Source of the DNA: Sphingomonas sp. YR710
GTDB lineage: Bacteria; Pseudomonadota; Alphaproteobacteria; Sphingomonadales; Sphingomonadaceae
Length of the DNA stretch: 64,000 nucleotides
Assembly: GCF_900101455.1 (NCBI RefSeq)
Contig: NZ_FMZJ01000001.1
Span: 310,001-374,000, forward strand
Direction: 5' to 3'
The notes beneath the pieces are model-generated. The model saw only the letters and a list, made by a program, of their open reading frames with translations. It was not told where the DNA came from and did no database searches. This document shows positions 17,305-24,702 of this stretch, piece after piece (position 1 is the stretch's first letter; every line of letters starts with the position of its first letter). The translations under genes were made by a program, and so were the position numbers.

Positions 17305-18876
17305 ATGGATATTGCCGTCGTCGAGCTGTCTCGCCTGCAATTCGCGCTCACCGCGCTCTACCATTTCCTGTTCGTGCCGCTGACGCTGGGATTGTCCTTC
17401 CTGCTTGTCATCATGGAGAGCATCTATGTGATGACGGGACGGGAGATCTGGAAGATCACCACCCGTTTCTGGGCCAAATTGTTCGGCATCAATTTCGTCC
17501 TCGGCGTGGCCACCGGCCTCACCATGGAATTCGAATTCGGGATGAACTGGTCCTATTATTCGCATTATGTCGGCGACATTTTCGGCGCGCCGCTCGCGAT
17601 CGAAGGGCTGATGGCCTTCTTCCTGGAGGCGACTTTCGTCGGGCTGATGTTTTTCGGATGGGATAAGTTGTCGCCGCGGGCGCATCTGCTGACCACCTTC
17701 CTGGTGGCGCTGGGATCGAACCTGTCGGCCTTGTGGATATTGGTGGCGAATGGCTGGATGCAGAATCCGGCCGGCGCGGCCTTCAATCCGGCGACGATGC
17801 GGATGGAGGTGACCAGCTTCTACGAGGTGCTGTTCAATCCGGTCGCGCAGGCAAAGTTCGTGCACACGGTGAGCGCCGGCTATGTCACCGGATCGGTGTT
17901 CGTGCTCGGCGTATCGGCCTGGTTTCTGCTGAAGGGGAAATGGGTCGCGCTCGCGAAGCGATCGATGACGGTGGCGGCGGCGTTCGGATTGCTCTCATCG
18001 CTGTCCGTGGTCGTGCTCGGCGATGAATCGGGCTATACGCTGACCGACAACCAGCGGATGAAATTGGCCGCGCTCGAAGCGATGTGGCACACCGAGCCGG
18101 CGCCGGCGGGGATTTCGATCTTCGGTATCCCCAGCCTGTCGGGGCGCGATACACGCTACGAAGTCAAGATACCCTATGTGCTTGGCCTGATCGCGACCCG
18201 CAGTTTGACGGGGCAGGTGACCGGCATTTATGAACTGGTCGCCAAAGCGGAGACCCGCATTCAATCGGGCATCATCGCTTATGATGCGGTCCAGACGCTC
18301 AAGCGGGCACCTGCCGATCTTCCAGCGCGCGCGCAGTTCGAACTGCATAAGCACGACCTCGGCCATGCGTTGCTGCTCAAGCGCTTCGTCGCCGATCCGC
18401 GCGCGGCGAACGCGGGTCAGATCGAGCAGGCGGCATGGAGCACGGTGCCGAACGTGCCGGTGATGTTCTGGGTGTTCCGGGTGATGGCGGGACTGGGCTT
18501 CTTCCTGATCGGTTTCTTCCTGCTGGCCTTCTATTTCTCGACCATCCGGCGATTCGATGTGCGCTGGTTCCTGTGGACGGCGGTGCTGATCATCCCGCTG
18601 CCGTGGATCGCGATCGAATTCGGCTGGATATTGTCGGAAATCGGCCGTCAGCCCTGGGTGGTCGCAGGCGAGTTGCCGACCTTCCTCGGCGCATCGAGCC
18701 TGACGGTCGCGCAGCTCTGGACGACGATCATCGGCTTCACCCTGCTCTACGGCGTCCTTGCGGTGATCGAGGTGCGGCTGATGCTGAGTGCGATCGGCCA
18801 TGGCCCGGAACAGCCGAAGGGAGCCGAAGACGGCGATGTGACTGCGGGCGGCTATGCGCCGTTGCCGGCGGAATAG
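17305..18876 (+). CDS. cydA: Cytochrome bd ubiquinol oxidase subunit I
   Basis: Catalytic subunit of the high-affinity quinol oxidase in the inner membrane, carrying haems b558, b595 and d. The 523-residue product (E. coli 522) shows the N-terminal haem-ligand His in LTALYHFLFVPL, the glutamates in AIEGLMAFFLEATF, the b558 ligand His in FVHTVSAGYVTG and Met in VPVMFWVFRVM, and GRQPW in the quinol-binding Q-loop region. Start ATG 17305 has GGGG 6 bases upstream. cydB and cydX follow directly. Confidence 0.97.
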   Translation: MDIAVVELSRLQFALTALYHFLFVPLTLGLSFLLVIMESIYVMTGREIWKITTRFWAKLFGINFVLGVATGLTMEFEFGMNWSYYSHYVGDIFGAPLAIEGLMAFFLEATFVGLMFFGWDKLSPRAHLLTTFLVALGSNLSALWILVANGWMQNPAGAAFNPATMRMEVTSFYEVLFNPVAQAKFVHTVSAGYVTGSVFVLGVSAWFLLKGKWVALAKRSMTVAAAFGLLSSLSVVVLGDESGYTLTDNQRMKLAALEAMWHTEPAPAGISIFGIPSLSGRDTRYEVKIPYVLGLIATRSLTGQVTGIYELVAKAETRIQSGIIAYDAVQTLKRAPADLPARAQFELHKHDLGHALLLKRFVADPRAANAGQIEQAAWSTVPNVPVMFWVFRVMAGLGFFLIGFFLLAFYFSTIRRFDVRWFLWTAVLIIPLPWIAIEFGWILSEIGRQPWVVAGELPTFLGASSLTVAQLWTTIIGFTLLYGVLAVIEVRLMLSAIGHGPEQPKGAEDGDVTAGGYAPLPAE

Positions 18877-18886
18877 GAGCGGGACG

Positions 18887-20035
18887 ATGGCGATTCCGAT
18901 CGATTATGAAACGCTGCGGCTGATCTGGTGGGTGCTGATCGGGGTGCTGCTGATCGGCTTCGCGCTGACCGACGGATTCGATCTCGGCGTGACCGCGATG
19001 TTGCCGTTCATCGCACGCAGCGACGTCGAGCGGCGGCTGGTGATCAATAGCGTCGGCGCGACCTGGGAAGGCAATCAGGTGTGGTTCATCCTCGGCGGCG
19101 GGGCGATCTTCGCCGCCTGGCCATTCGTTTATGCCGTGAGCTTTTCCGGCCTCTACCCGGCGATGTTCCTGGTACTTGCCGCGCTGATCCTGCGGCCGGT
19201 GGCGTTCAAATATCGATCGAAGCGACCCGATCCGGCTTGGCGCAGCCGGTGGGACTGGGCGTTGTTCGTGGCCGGTTTCGTGCCCGCTTTGGTGTTCGGC
19301 GTCGCGGTCGGCAATGTGCTGATCGGCCTGCCGTTCCGGTTCGATGACGACCTGCGGAGTTTCTACGAGGGCAGTCTGATCGCGTTGTTCAGTCCGTTTG
19401 CCTTGTTATGCGGCCTGCTGTCGGTGGCGATGGTGGTGCTGCACGGGGCCTGCTGGCTGGCCATGAAGCTCGAGCCTGGTGTGGTGCAGGTTCGCGCGCG
19501 GCGGTTCGGGGTAGCGGCGGCGGCAGCGGCAATATTGTTGTTTGCGGCGGGCTATGTGCTGATAGCGTGGGGGCCTTTCGGAATGCGGATCGATCCGGCG
19601 GCGATAGCCGGCGGGCCGTCCAATCCGCGGTTGAGCAGTTCGTCGGTGATGGCCGGGGCCTGGCTCGATAATTTCCACATGCGGCCATGGCTGTGGGTGG
19701 TTCCGCTTCTCGGCTTCATCGGTGTCGTGCTGGCTGCTGCGGGCCTGCGGTTTCGTCGCGATCTGATGGCTTTTGCCGGTTCGTCACTGGCGACGTTCGG
19801 GATCATCGCGACCGTCGGCCTGTCGATGTTCCCCTTCATCCTGCCGAGTTCGATCGATCCGCGTTCCAGCCTGACGGTCTGGAATGCGTCGTCGAGTCAT
19901 GCGACCTTGTTCGTCATGCTGATCGTGACGGCGGTGATGCTGCCGCTCGTATTGCTCTACACTGCCTGGGTGTACCGCGTCCTGTTTGGACGGCTGACGG
20001 CGGAAGAGATCCGAATCAATCCCGACTTTTACTGA
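18887..20035 (+). CDS. cydB: Cytochrome bd ubiquinol oxidase subunit II
   Basis: Second structural subunit of cytochrome bd, 382 residues with about nine membrane helices. It contains ALTDGFDLGVTAMLPF and GATWEGNQVWFILGGGA, which are hallmarks of CydB. It starts 11 bp after cydA with an AGGAGCGG ribosome site overlapping the cydA stop. The gap to cydX is 13 bp. Confidence 0.97.
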   Translation: MAIPIDYETLRLIWWVLIGVLLIGFALTDGFDLGVTAMLPFIARSDVERRLVINSVGATWEGNQVWFILGGGAIFAAWPFVYAVSFSGLYPAMFLVLAALILRPVAFKYRSKRPDPAWRSRWDWALFVAGFVPALVFGVAVGNVLIGLPFRFDDDLRSFYEGSLIALFSPFALLCGLLSVAMVVLHGACWLAMKLEPGVVQVRARRFGVAAAAAAILLFAAGYVLIAWGPFGMRIDPAAIAGGPSNPRLSSSSVMAGAWLDNFHMRPWLWVVPLLGFIGVVLAAAGLRFRRDLMAFAGSSLATFGIIATVGLSMFPFILPSSIDPRSSLTVWNASSSHATLFVMLIVTAVMLPLVLLYTAWVYRVLFGRLTAEEIRINPDFY

Positions 20036-20048
20036 GCGAGGCGAATCG

Positions 20049-20159
20049 ATGTGGTATTTCAGTTGGGTGCTGGGCGTCGGTCTGGCCGTCGCCTTCGGTA
20101 TATTGAACGGCCTGTGGCACGAGATTCGGTCGGGCGCAGACGAGGATAGCGCGATCTGA
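20049..20159 (+). CDS. cydX: Cytochrome bd small subunit CydX
   Basis: A 36-residue single-helix membrane protein that stabilises the haem groups of cytochrome bd. The N-terminus MWYFSWVLGVGLAVAFGIL matches the CydX/YbgT pattern (E. coli MWYFAWILGTLLACSFGVI), followed by a charged tail ending in GADEDSAI. A GAGG site lies 6-7 bases before the ATG, and the gene follows cydB by 13 bp, so it is clearly in the same operon. Confidence 0.92.
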   Translation: MWYFSWVLGVGLAVAFGILNGLWHEIRSGADEDSAI

Positions 20160-20257
20160 TCGCAAGCAGAAAGGTGATGCGGCCGGGCCAGTTGCCATCG
20201 AGGGGATACGGATAACGTTACTGGTCCGGTGCATCGGTTCTGCCGAGAAACAATAAA

Positions 20258-20281
20258 AAGGCCGCACCATGGTGCGGCCTT
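20258..20281 (-). terminator. Intrinsic terminator of the small lipoprotein gene
   Basis: A perfect 24-bp palindrome (AAGGCCGCACCA with TGGTGCGGCCTT). In the minus direction it runs into CCTTTTTATTG, which gives a T-rich tail, 41 bases after the stop of the minus-strand lipoprotein gene. It could also stop read-through from cydX. Confidence 0.75.
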
Positions 20282-20321
20282 CCTATCGACTTCGGCAGCC
20301 TTAAAAAGGCTGCAATCGCAA

Positions 20322-20510
20322 TTACATCGCGTTCGAAGCGTTATCCGTCGCGTTGGTGTCCATCGCAGCGTTGGTGTCAGCCATCGCGTCGGCAGCAACG
20401 GCGTTATCCGTCACGTTGGTGTCGTTTGCGGGAGCAGCTTCCTTCGGCTTGCACGAAGCGAGACCGAGCGAGGCAACAGCGATAAGCGAAAGGGTAACGA
20501 TCTTCTTCAT
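20322..20510 (-). CDS. Small lipoprotein of unknown function
   Basis: A 62-residue predicted lipoprotein: signal MKKIVTLSLIAVASLGLASC with lipobox LASC at 17-20, then about 40 residues almost entirely of Asn, Asp, Thr, Ala and Met (NDTNVTDN, ADTNAAMDTNATDN). The mature part is low-complexity with degenerate DTNxTDN repeats and is likely disordered. A CGGAG ribosome site precedes the ATG and a strong terminator follows, so it is a single-gene unit. I do not recognise a function. Confidence 0.8.
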   Translation of the reverse strand: MKKIVTLSLIAVASLGLASCKPKEAAPANDTNVTDNAVAADAMADTNAAMDTNATDNASNAM

Positions 20511-20649
20511 GATCGAAGTCTCCGGAATGTTTCAAAAAAAGCGAGTGGCTTGAACGATCCCAATCACGTTCAGGCTTGTTTCCCCCCGAAACAGGCACGC
20601 CCTCTTTATCGTCTTGCTGTGTGCGATGCAATGTCTCTTATTATGGTAG

Positions 20650-21513
20650 TTATTGAGGCGATGCTGGCGGGGGGGAGGCGGGTGTTTCGGCCGGGGGCGA
20701 AGCGGCGGGAGCCGCGGCTTCTGGCGGTGTGGCCGTTTCGGGGCCGATAGGATTTGCCTCGGCATCTGCAGCCGCCGCGGCTTCGGCGGCAGCTTCGTCA
20801 CCCTCCTGATTCAGAATTTCCGCTCGCCTTGTCTGTAGATAGGCGGATCGGGCGGCGGCATAGGGATCGAGGCTTGATTCCAGGAAGGCGTCCGCACCGC
20901 TGTCCATCAGGCCCGATCGGATGCTGAGGAGTTGTACGCCGGTCAGGGCGAGCGGAACGTGGCGGGGCAGGCCGCAATAGGTTTTGCAGGCGCCGTAAGG
21001 ATCGGCAAATTGTGCAATGCCGAAGCCTATTCCGTCGCGCATCGTATACGGACCGAACAAAGGCAACATCAGATAGGGGCCGCCATTCATACCCCAGGCG
21101 GCGAAGGTCTGGCCGAGATCTTCGGGGGCGGGGGTGATGCCCGCGCGGGTCGCATTGTCGAACAACCCACCGAAGCCGGCTGTCGTGTTCACGATGAAGC
21201 GCGCCAGATTATGTGCGGCGCGCTTGGTATGCCCCTGCAGCACATTGTTGATCATCGACCAGGGTTCGCTCAGATTGCTGAAGAAATTGGTGATGCCCTG
21301 CCGGGCGGGTTTCGGGGCGACCGTGCGGTAAACCTTGGTCACCGGCTTCATGATCACCTTGTCGAGGCCCTGATTGACAGACCATATGCCGCGATTGAAC
21401 TTTTCGAGAGGGTCGCGCTCAGCCAACCGGTCGGTTCCCACATGTGCCGTGGTGCAGCCGGCCAATAGTGTCGCCGTCAATAACACGGGCAGGATTTTTG
21501 CGGGAAAATGCAT
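20650..21513 (-). CDS. mlaA: MlaA (VacJ) family outer-membrane lipoprotein
   Basis: Removes mislocalised phospholipids from the outer leaflet of the outer membrane as part of the Mla pathway. The 287-residue product has lipobox LLAGC after MHFPAKILPVLLTAT, then DPLEKFNRGIWSVNQGLD, SEPWSMINNVLQG, and the FGGLFDNAT and EDLGQTFAAWGM motifs typical of MlaA. The C-terminal 50 residues are Ala/Pro/Glu-rich and look disordered. Start ATG 21513 has GGGGG upstream. No other mla gene is nearby. It is divergent from the methionine operon. Confidence 0.93.
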   Translation of the reverse strand: MHFPAKILPVLLTATLLAGCTTAHVGTDRLAERDPLEKFNRGIWSVNQGLDKVIMKPVTKVYRTVAPKPARQGITNFFSNLSEPWSMINNVLQGHTKRAAHNLARFIVNTTAGFGGLFDNATRAGITPAPEDLGQTFAAWGMNGGPYLMLPLFGPYTMRDGIGFGIAQFADPYGACKTYCGLPRHVPLALTGVQLLSIRSGLMDSGADAFLESSLDPYAAARSAYLQTRRAEILNQEGDEAAAEAAAAADAEANPIGPETATPPEAAAPAASPPAETPASPPPASPQ

Positions 21514-21578
21514 AGGTAAGCCCCCTTGGTAAGACGCTGTTCGCGGCCTGTCATACTCCTGTCGGTCGAACAAGTTCC

Positions 21579-21607
21579 TTGACGCCATATAAAGATATCT
21601 TTATATC
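21579..21607 (+). promoter_or_regulatory. Predicted promoter with SahR-like operator of the methionine operon
   Basis: A -35 TTGACG (21579-21584) and a -10 TATATC (21602-21607) are 17 bp apart. A perfect 20-bp palindrome, ATATAAAGATATCTTTATAT (21587-21606), fills the spacer and overlaps the -10. The start codon at 21615 is 7 bases after the -10, so the mRNA may be leaderless. A palindrome with an AAAGATATCTTT core upstream of an ArsR-methyltransferase gene and metF fits the SahR/ArsR type of methionine-cycle control. Confidence 0.65.
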
Positions 21608-21614
21608 CGTATAT

Positions 21615-22571
21615 ATGCCATGTGATGCCCTTGCTATCTTTCGCGCACTCGCCGATCCGACGCGGTTGCGGATCTTTCACTTGTTGCGCGCGATGGAGTT
21701 GGCAATAGGCGAACTGGCACAAGTGCTGGGCCAAAGCCAGCCACGCGTTTCGCGGCACGTGAAGATCCTGTCCGATGCCGGACTGGCCGAGCGGCGCAAG
21801 GAGGGGAGCTGGGTCTTTCTTGGCCTCGGCGATCCGGCGTGTGTGACGCCGTTGTTCGGAACGATCGACGCCTGGGATGGCGAGCAGGGTAATGCCTGGA
21901 CGGTTGCCGATCGCGCGCGACTGGCGGCGGTTCGCGCCGATCGAGCGGCCGCTGCAGCCCGCTATTTTGCGGAACATGCCGAGGAATGGGACGCGATCCG
22001 ATCGCTCCATGTGCCGGAGAGCGCGGTCGAGGCGCGGATCGGCGAGATGCTGGCGGACGCCGCGATCGGCCGGCTGGTCGATATCGGTACGGGCACCGGT
22101 CGGATGATCGAACTGTTCGGCGGTCAGGCGGAATCGGTGGTGGGCGTTGATCGCAGCCCGGAAATGCTCAGGCTGGCTCGCGCAAAATTTACCGAGGCCG
22201 GCTTGATCGGCGTCGACTTGCGGCAGGGGGACATGTATGCGCTGCCGCTGGCCGATGGCGCGGCCGATGTCGTGATCATCCATCAGGTTCTGCATTTCGC
22301 GCAGCAGCCCGCTGCTGCGATCGCTGAGGCCGGGCGGCTGCTGGCGGCGGGCGGACGATTGCTGGTTATCGATTTCGCAAGCCATGATCGCGAGGATCTG
22401 CGAACGCGCGATGCCCATGTGCGTCTGGGTTTCGGCGATGATCAGATCGAAGCGTGGTTTCGCGCGGCGGGGCTGGCACTGTCGCGGGTCGAGGAACTGG
22501 TGGGTGAGGCGTTGACCGTTAAATTATGGATGGGGTCGCGCGCGCCGCGCGCTGCACTGAAGGTAGTATGA
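21615..22571 (+). CDS. sahR: ArsR-family regulator fused to a SAM-dependent methyltransferase (SahR-like)
   Basis: A 318-residue fusion. Residues 1-90 form an ArsR winged helix (ALADPTRLRIFHLLR, then QSQPRVSRHVKILSDAGL), without the metal-binding Cys of metal-sensing ArsR proteins. From about 140 on there is a class I methyltransferase fold with VDIGTGTGRMIELF as SAM-binding loop. ArsR regulators next to metF and metH sense S-adenosylhomocysteine or SAM in proteobacteria, so a SahR-type role is inferred. No Shine-Dalgarno sequence precedes 21615. The stop overlaps metF by ATGA. Confidence 0.82.
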   Translation: MPCDALAIFRALADPTRLRIFHLLRAMELAIGELAQVLGQSQPRVSRHVKILSDAGLAERRKEGSWVFLGLGDPACVTPLFGTIDAWDGEQGNAWTVADRARLAAVRADRAAAAARYFAEHAEEWDAIRSLHVPESAVEARIGEMLADAAIGRLVDIGTGTGRMIELFGGQAESVVGVDRSPEMLRLARAKFTEAGLIGVDLRQGDMYALPLADGAADVVIIHQVLHFAQQPAAAIAEAGRLLAAGGRLLVIDFASHDREDLRTRDAHVRLGFGDDQIEAWFRAAGLALSRVEELVGEALTVKLWMGSRAPRAALKVV

Positions 22572-23515
22572 TGAGAACAGTCTCCCTTTCGAAACTCGAA
22601 GAGGCGCGCCGCGCGCTTGATGCGCCGCTGTTCGCGGATCTTGCGGGCGACGCGTCGGTGTCTTTCGAATTCTTCCCTCCGAAGACGGCGAAGATGGAGG
22701 AGTCGCTCTGGGCGGCAATCCAGACTTTGGTGCCGTTGTCGCCGCGCTTCGTGTCGGTCACTTATGGGGCCGGCGGCTCCACGCGCGAGCGGACCCATGC
22801 CACCGTCGCCCGCATCGCCAGCGAGACGGGTGTTGCCGCCGCCGCACATCTGACCTGCGTCGATGCCAGCAAGGTCGAGATCGAAGAGATTGCACGCGCT
22901 TATTGGGATGCCGGCGTTCGCCATATCGTCGCGCTCCGCGGTGACCCACCGGTGGCTGGCACGAAATTCGCGCCCCATCCGGAAGGTTATCGCAACGCCG
23001 CCGATCTTGTGGCCGGGCTCAAGGCAATTGCACCATTCGAAATCTCTGTCGCGGCTTATCCCGAAACCCACCCCGAAGCGGTCAGCGCGGCTTCGGATCT
23101 CGACAATCTGAAGGCGAAATTCGACGCGGGCGCGACCCGTGCGATCACGCAGTTCTTTTTCTCGCCGGAGGCTTACTTTCGCTTCTGCGATCGGGCCGCG
23201 GCTGCAGGGATTGATGGAGAGATCGTCCCCGGCATCCTGCCCGTGTCCAACGTCGCGCAGACGCGCAAGTTTGCGGCGATGTGCGGCGCTGAAATCCCGG
23301 CGTGGATGGACCGCCTGTTCGAAGGACTGGACGATCATCCGGCGGCGCGCCAACTCGTCGCGGCGACGACTGCCGCTGAAATGTGCCGGCGGCTTTATGC
23401 GGGCGGTGTCCGCCAGTTCCATTTCTACACGCTCAATCGCGCGGAACTGTCGTTCGCGATTTGCCACCTGCTCGGCCTGCGCGCCGATGCCAGCAAGTTG
23501 GAGCAAGCAGCATGA
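22568..23515 (+). CDS. metF: 5,10-methylenetetrahydrofolate reductase
   Basis: Reduces methylene-THF to 5-methyl-THF with an FAD cofactor, feeding methionine synthase. The 315-residue product shows SFEFFPPKT (catalytic Glu), SVTYGAGGSTRERT, LRGDPP, and the conserved ITQFFF segment, and ends with RQFHFYTLNRAEL. It is joined by ATGA overlaps to the regulator upstream and to the homocysteine-binding module of methionine synthase downstream. Confidence 0.96.
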   Translation: MMRTVSLSKLEEARRALDAPLFADLAGDASVSFEFFPPKTAKMEESLWAAIQTLVPLSPRFVSVTYGAGGSTRERTHATVARIASETGVAAAAHLTCVDASKVEIEEIARAYWDAGVRHIVALRGDPPVAGTKFAPHPEGYRNAADLVAGLKAIAPFEISVAAYPETHPEAVSAASDLDNLKAKFDAGATRAITQFFFSPEAYFRFCDRAAAAGIDGEIVPGILPVSNVAQTRKFAAMCGAEIPAWMDRLFEGLDDHPAARQLVAATTAAEMCRRLYAGGVRQFHFYTLNRAELSFAICHLLGLRADASKLEQAA

Positions 23516-24573
23516 GCCTCGCCCATTCGGCCGCCGCCGCGCGGTTCCGCGAGGAAGCCGCCAAGCGTATCTTGGTCACCGACGGCGCGTTCGGCACGAT
23601 GATCCAGAACTACAAATTGCAGGAAGCCGATTATCGCGGGTCCTACGACCTGAAACTCGATCAGAAGGGCAATAATGACCTATTGGTGCTGACCCGGCCC
23701 GATGTGATCGACGAGATTACCCGCGGCTATCTGTCGGCGGGTTCGGACATCGTCTCCACCAACACGTTCAACGCGAATACGATCAGCCAGGGCGACTATG
23801 ATGCCGTTCATCTTGTCCGCGAGATGAACCTCGCCGCCGCTTCGATCGCACGCAGGGCGGCCGATGATTTCGCGACGAAGGATGGCCGCCCTCGCTTTGT
23901 GGCGGGTGCCGTCGGGCCGACCAACAAGACCCTGTCATTGTCGCCCGACGTCAACGATCCGGGCTATCGCGCTGTCGATTTCGATACGATGCGCGATGTC
24001 TATGGCGATCAGATCGGCGCGCTTGTCGATGGCGGCTGCGATTTTATCCTTATCGAGACGATCTTCGATACCCTCAATGCCAAGGCCGCGATCATGGCGG
24101 TCCTCGACGAGCGCGATCGGCGCGGGATCGATATTCCGATGATGGTGTCGATGACGATCACCGACATGTCGGGCCGTAATCTTTCCGGTCATTCGGTCGA
24201 GGCATTCTGGCACGCTGTGCGTCATGCCCGTCCGCTGACGATCGGGCTGAACTGCGCGTTCGGCGCCGATCTGTTGCGCCCGCATGTGCAGGTATTGTCG
24301 CACATCGCGGATGCGCTGGTGATGATCTATCCCAACGCCGGCCTGCCGAACGACCTGGGCGAATATGACGAGCAGCCGCATACCACCGGCAATTTTATCG
24401 GCGACTGGGCAGACAGTCGGCTGATCAACGTCGTCGGCGGCTGCTGCGGCACCACCCCGCCGCATATCGCGGCGATGGCCAAGGCAGTGTCCGGCAAGGC
24501 GCCCCGCGTCGTGCCGAGCCACGATCATCGCACCAGGCTTGCCGGGCTCGATCCGATGGTTATTGCGGCCTGA
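23512..24573 (+). CDS. metH: Methionine synthase, homocysteine-binding module (split MetH, part 1)
   Basis: A 353-residue protein equal to the N-terminal homocysteine S-methyltransferase domain of cobalamin-dependent MetH. The zinc ligands are in GLNCAFG (near 248) and GGCCGTTP (near 310). Other landmarks are LVTDGAFGTMIQ and DIVSTNTFNANTI. It ends exactly at the usual linker to the pterin-binding domain, which is encoded by the following gene. The two would assemble into one enzyme. It starts by ATGA overlap with metF. A palindromic repeat lies in the 129-bp gap between the two halves. Confidence 0.93.
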   Translation: MSLAHSAAAARFREEAAKRILVTDGAFGTMIQNYKLQEADYRGSYDLKLDQKGNNDLLVLTRPDVIDEITRGYLSAGSDIVSTNTFNANTISQGDYDAVHLVREMNLAAASIARRAADDFATKDGRPRFVAGAVGPTNKTLSLSPDVNDPGYRAVDFDTMRDVYGDQIGALVDGGCDFILIETIFDTLNAKAAIMAVLDERDRRGIDIPMMVSMTITDMSGRNLSGHSVEAFWHAVRHARPLTIGLNCAFGADLLRPHVQVLSHIADALVMIYPNAGLPNDLGEYDEQPHTTGNFIGDWADSRLINVVGGCCGTTPPHIAAMAKAVSGKAPRVVPSHDHRTRLAGLDPMVIAA

Positions 24574-24583
24574 CCCTCGAAAT

Positions 24584-24675
24584 GTCATCCCCGCGAAAGC
24601 GGGGACCCATGGACAGAGGGACCTGCAAATCTGTCCGCCACTGTAACCGTGGGTTCCCGCTTTCGCGGGAATGAC
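24584..24675. repeat. REPIN-like dispersed palindrome, copy 1
   Basis: Two inverted arms of about 26 bp (24584-24609 and 24650-24675) with cores CCCCGCGAAAGCGGGG and CCCGCTTTCGCGGG, about 40 nt apart, lie between the two metH genes. The same arm type recurs at 27435, 32595 and, more diverged, at 29159. Confidence 0.85.
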
Positions 24676-24702
24676 GATGAAAATAAAAGCGAAATGGTAC
24701 TC

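Noticed and set aside
24574-24702. Cobalamin riboswitch between the metH halves
   Set aside because: The sequence is almost wholly a dispersed palindrome; no B12-box-like element was seen.
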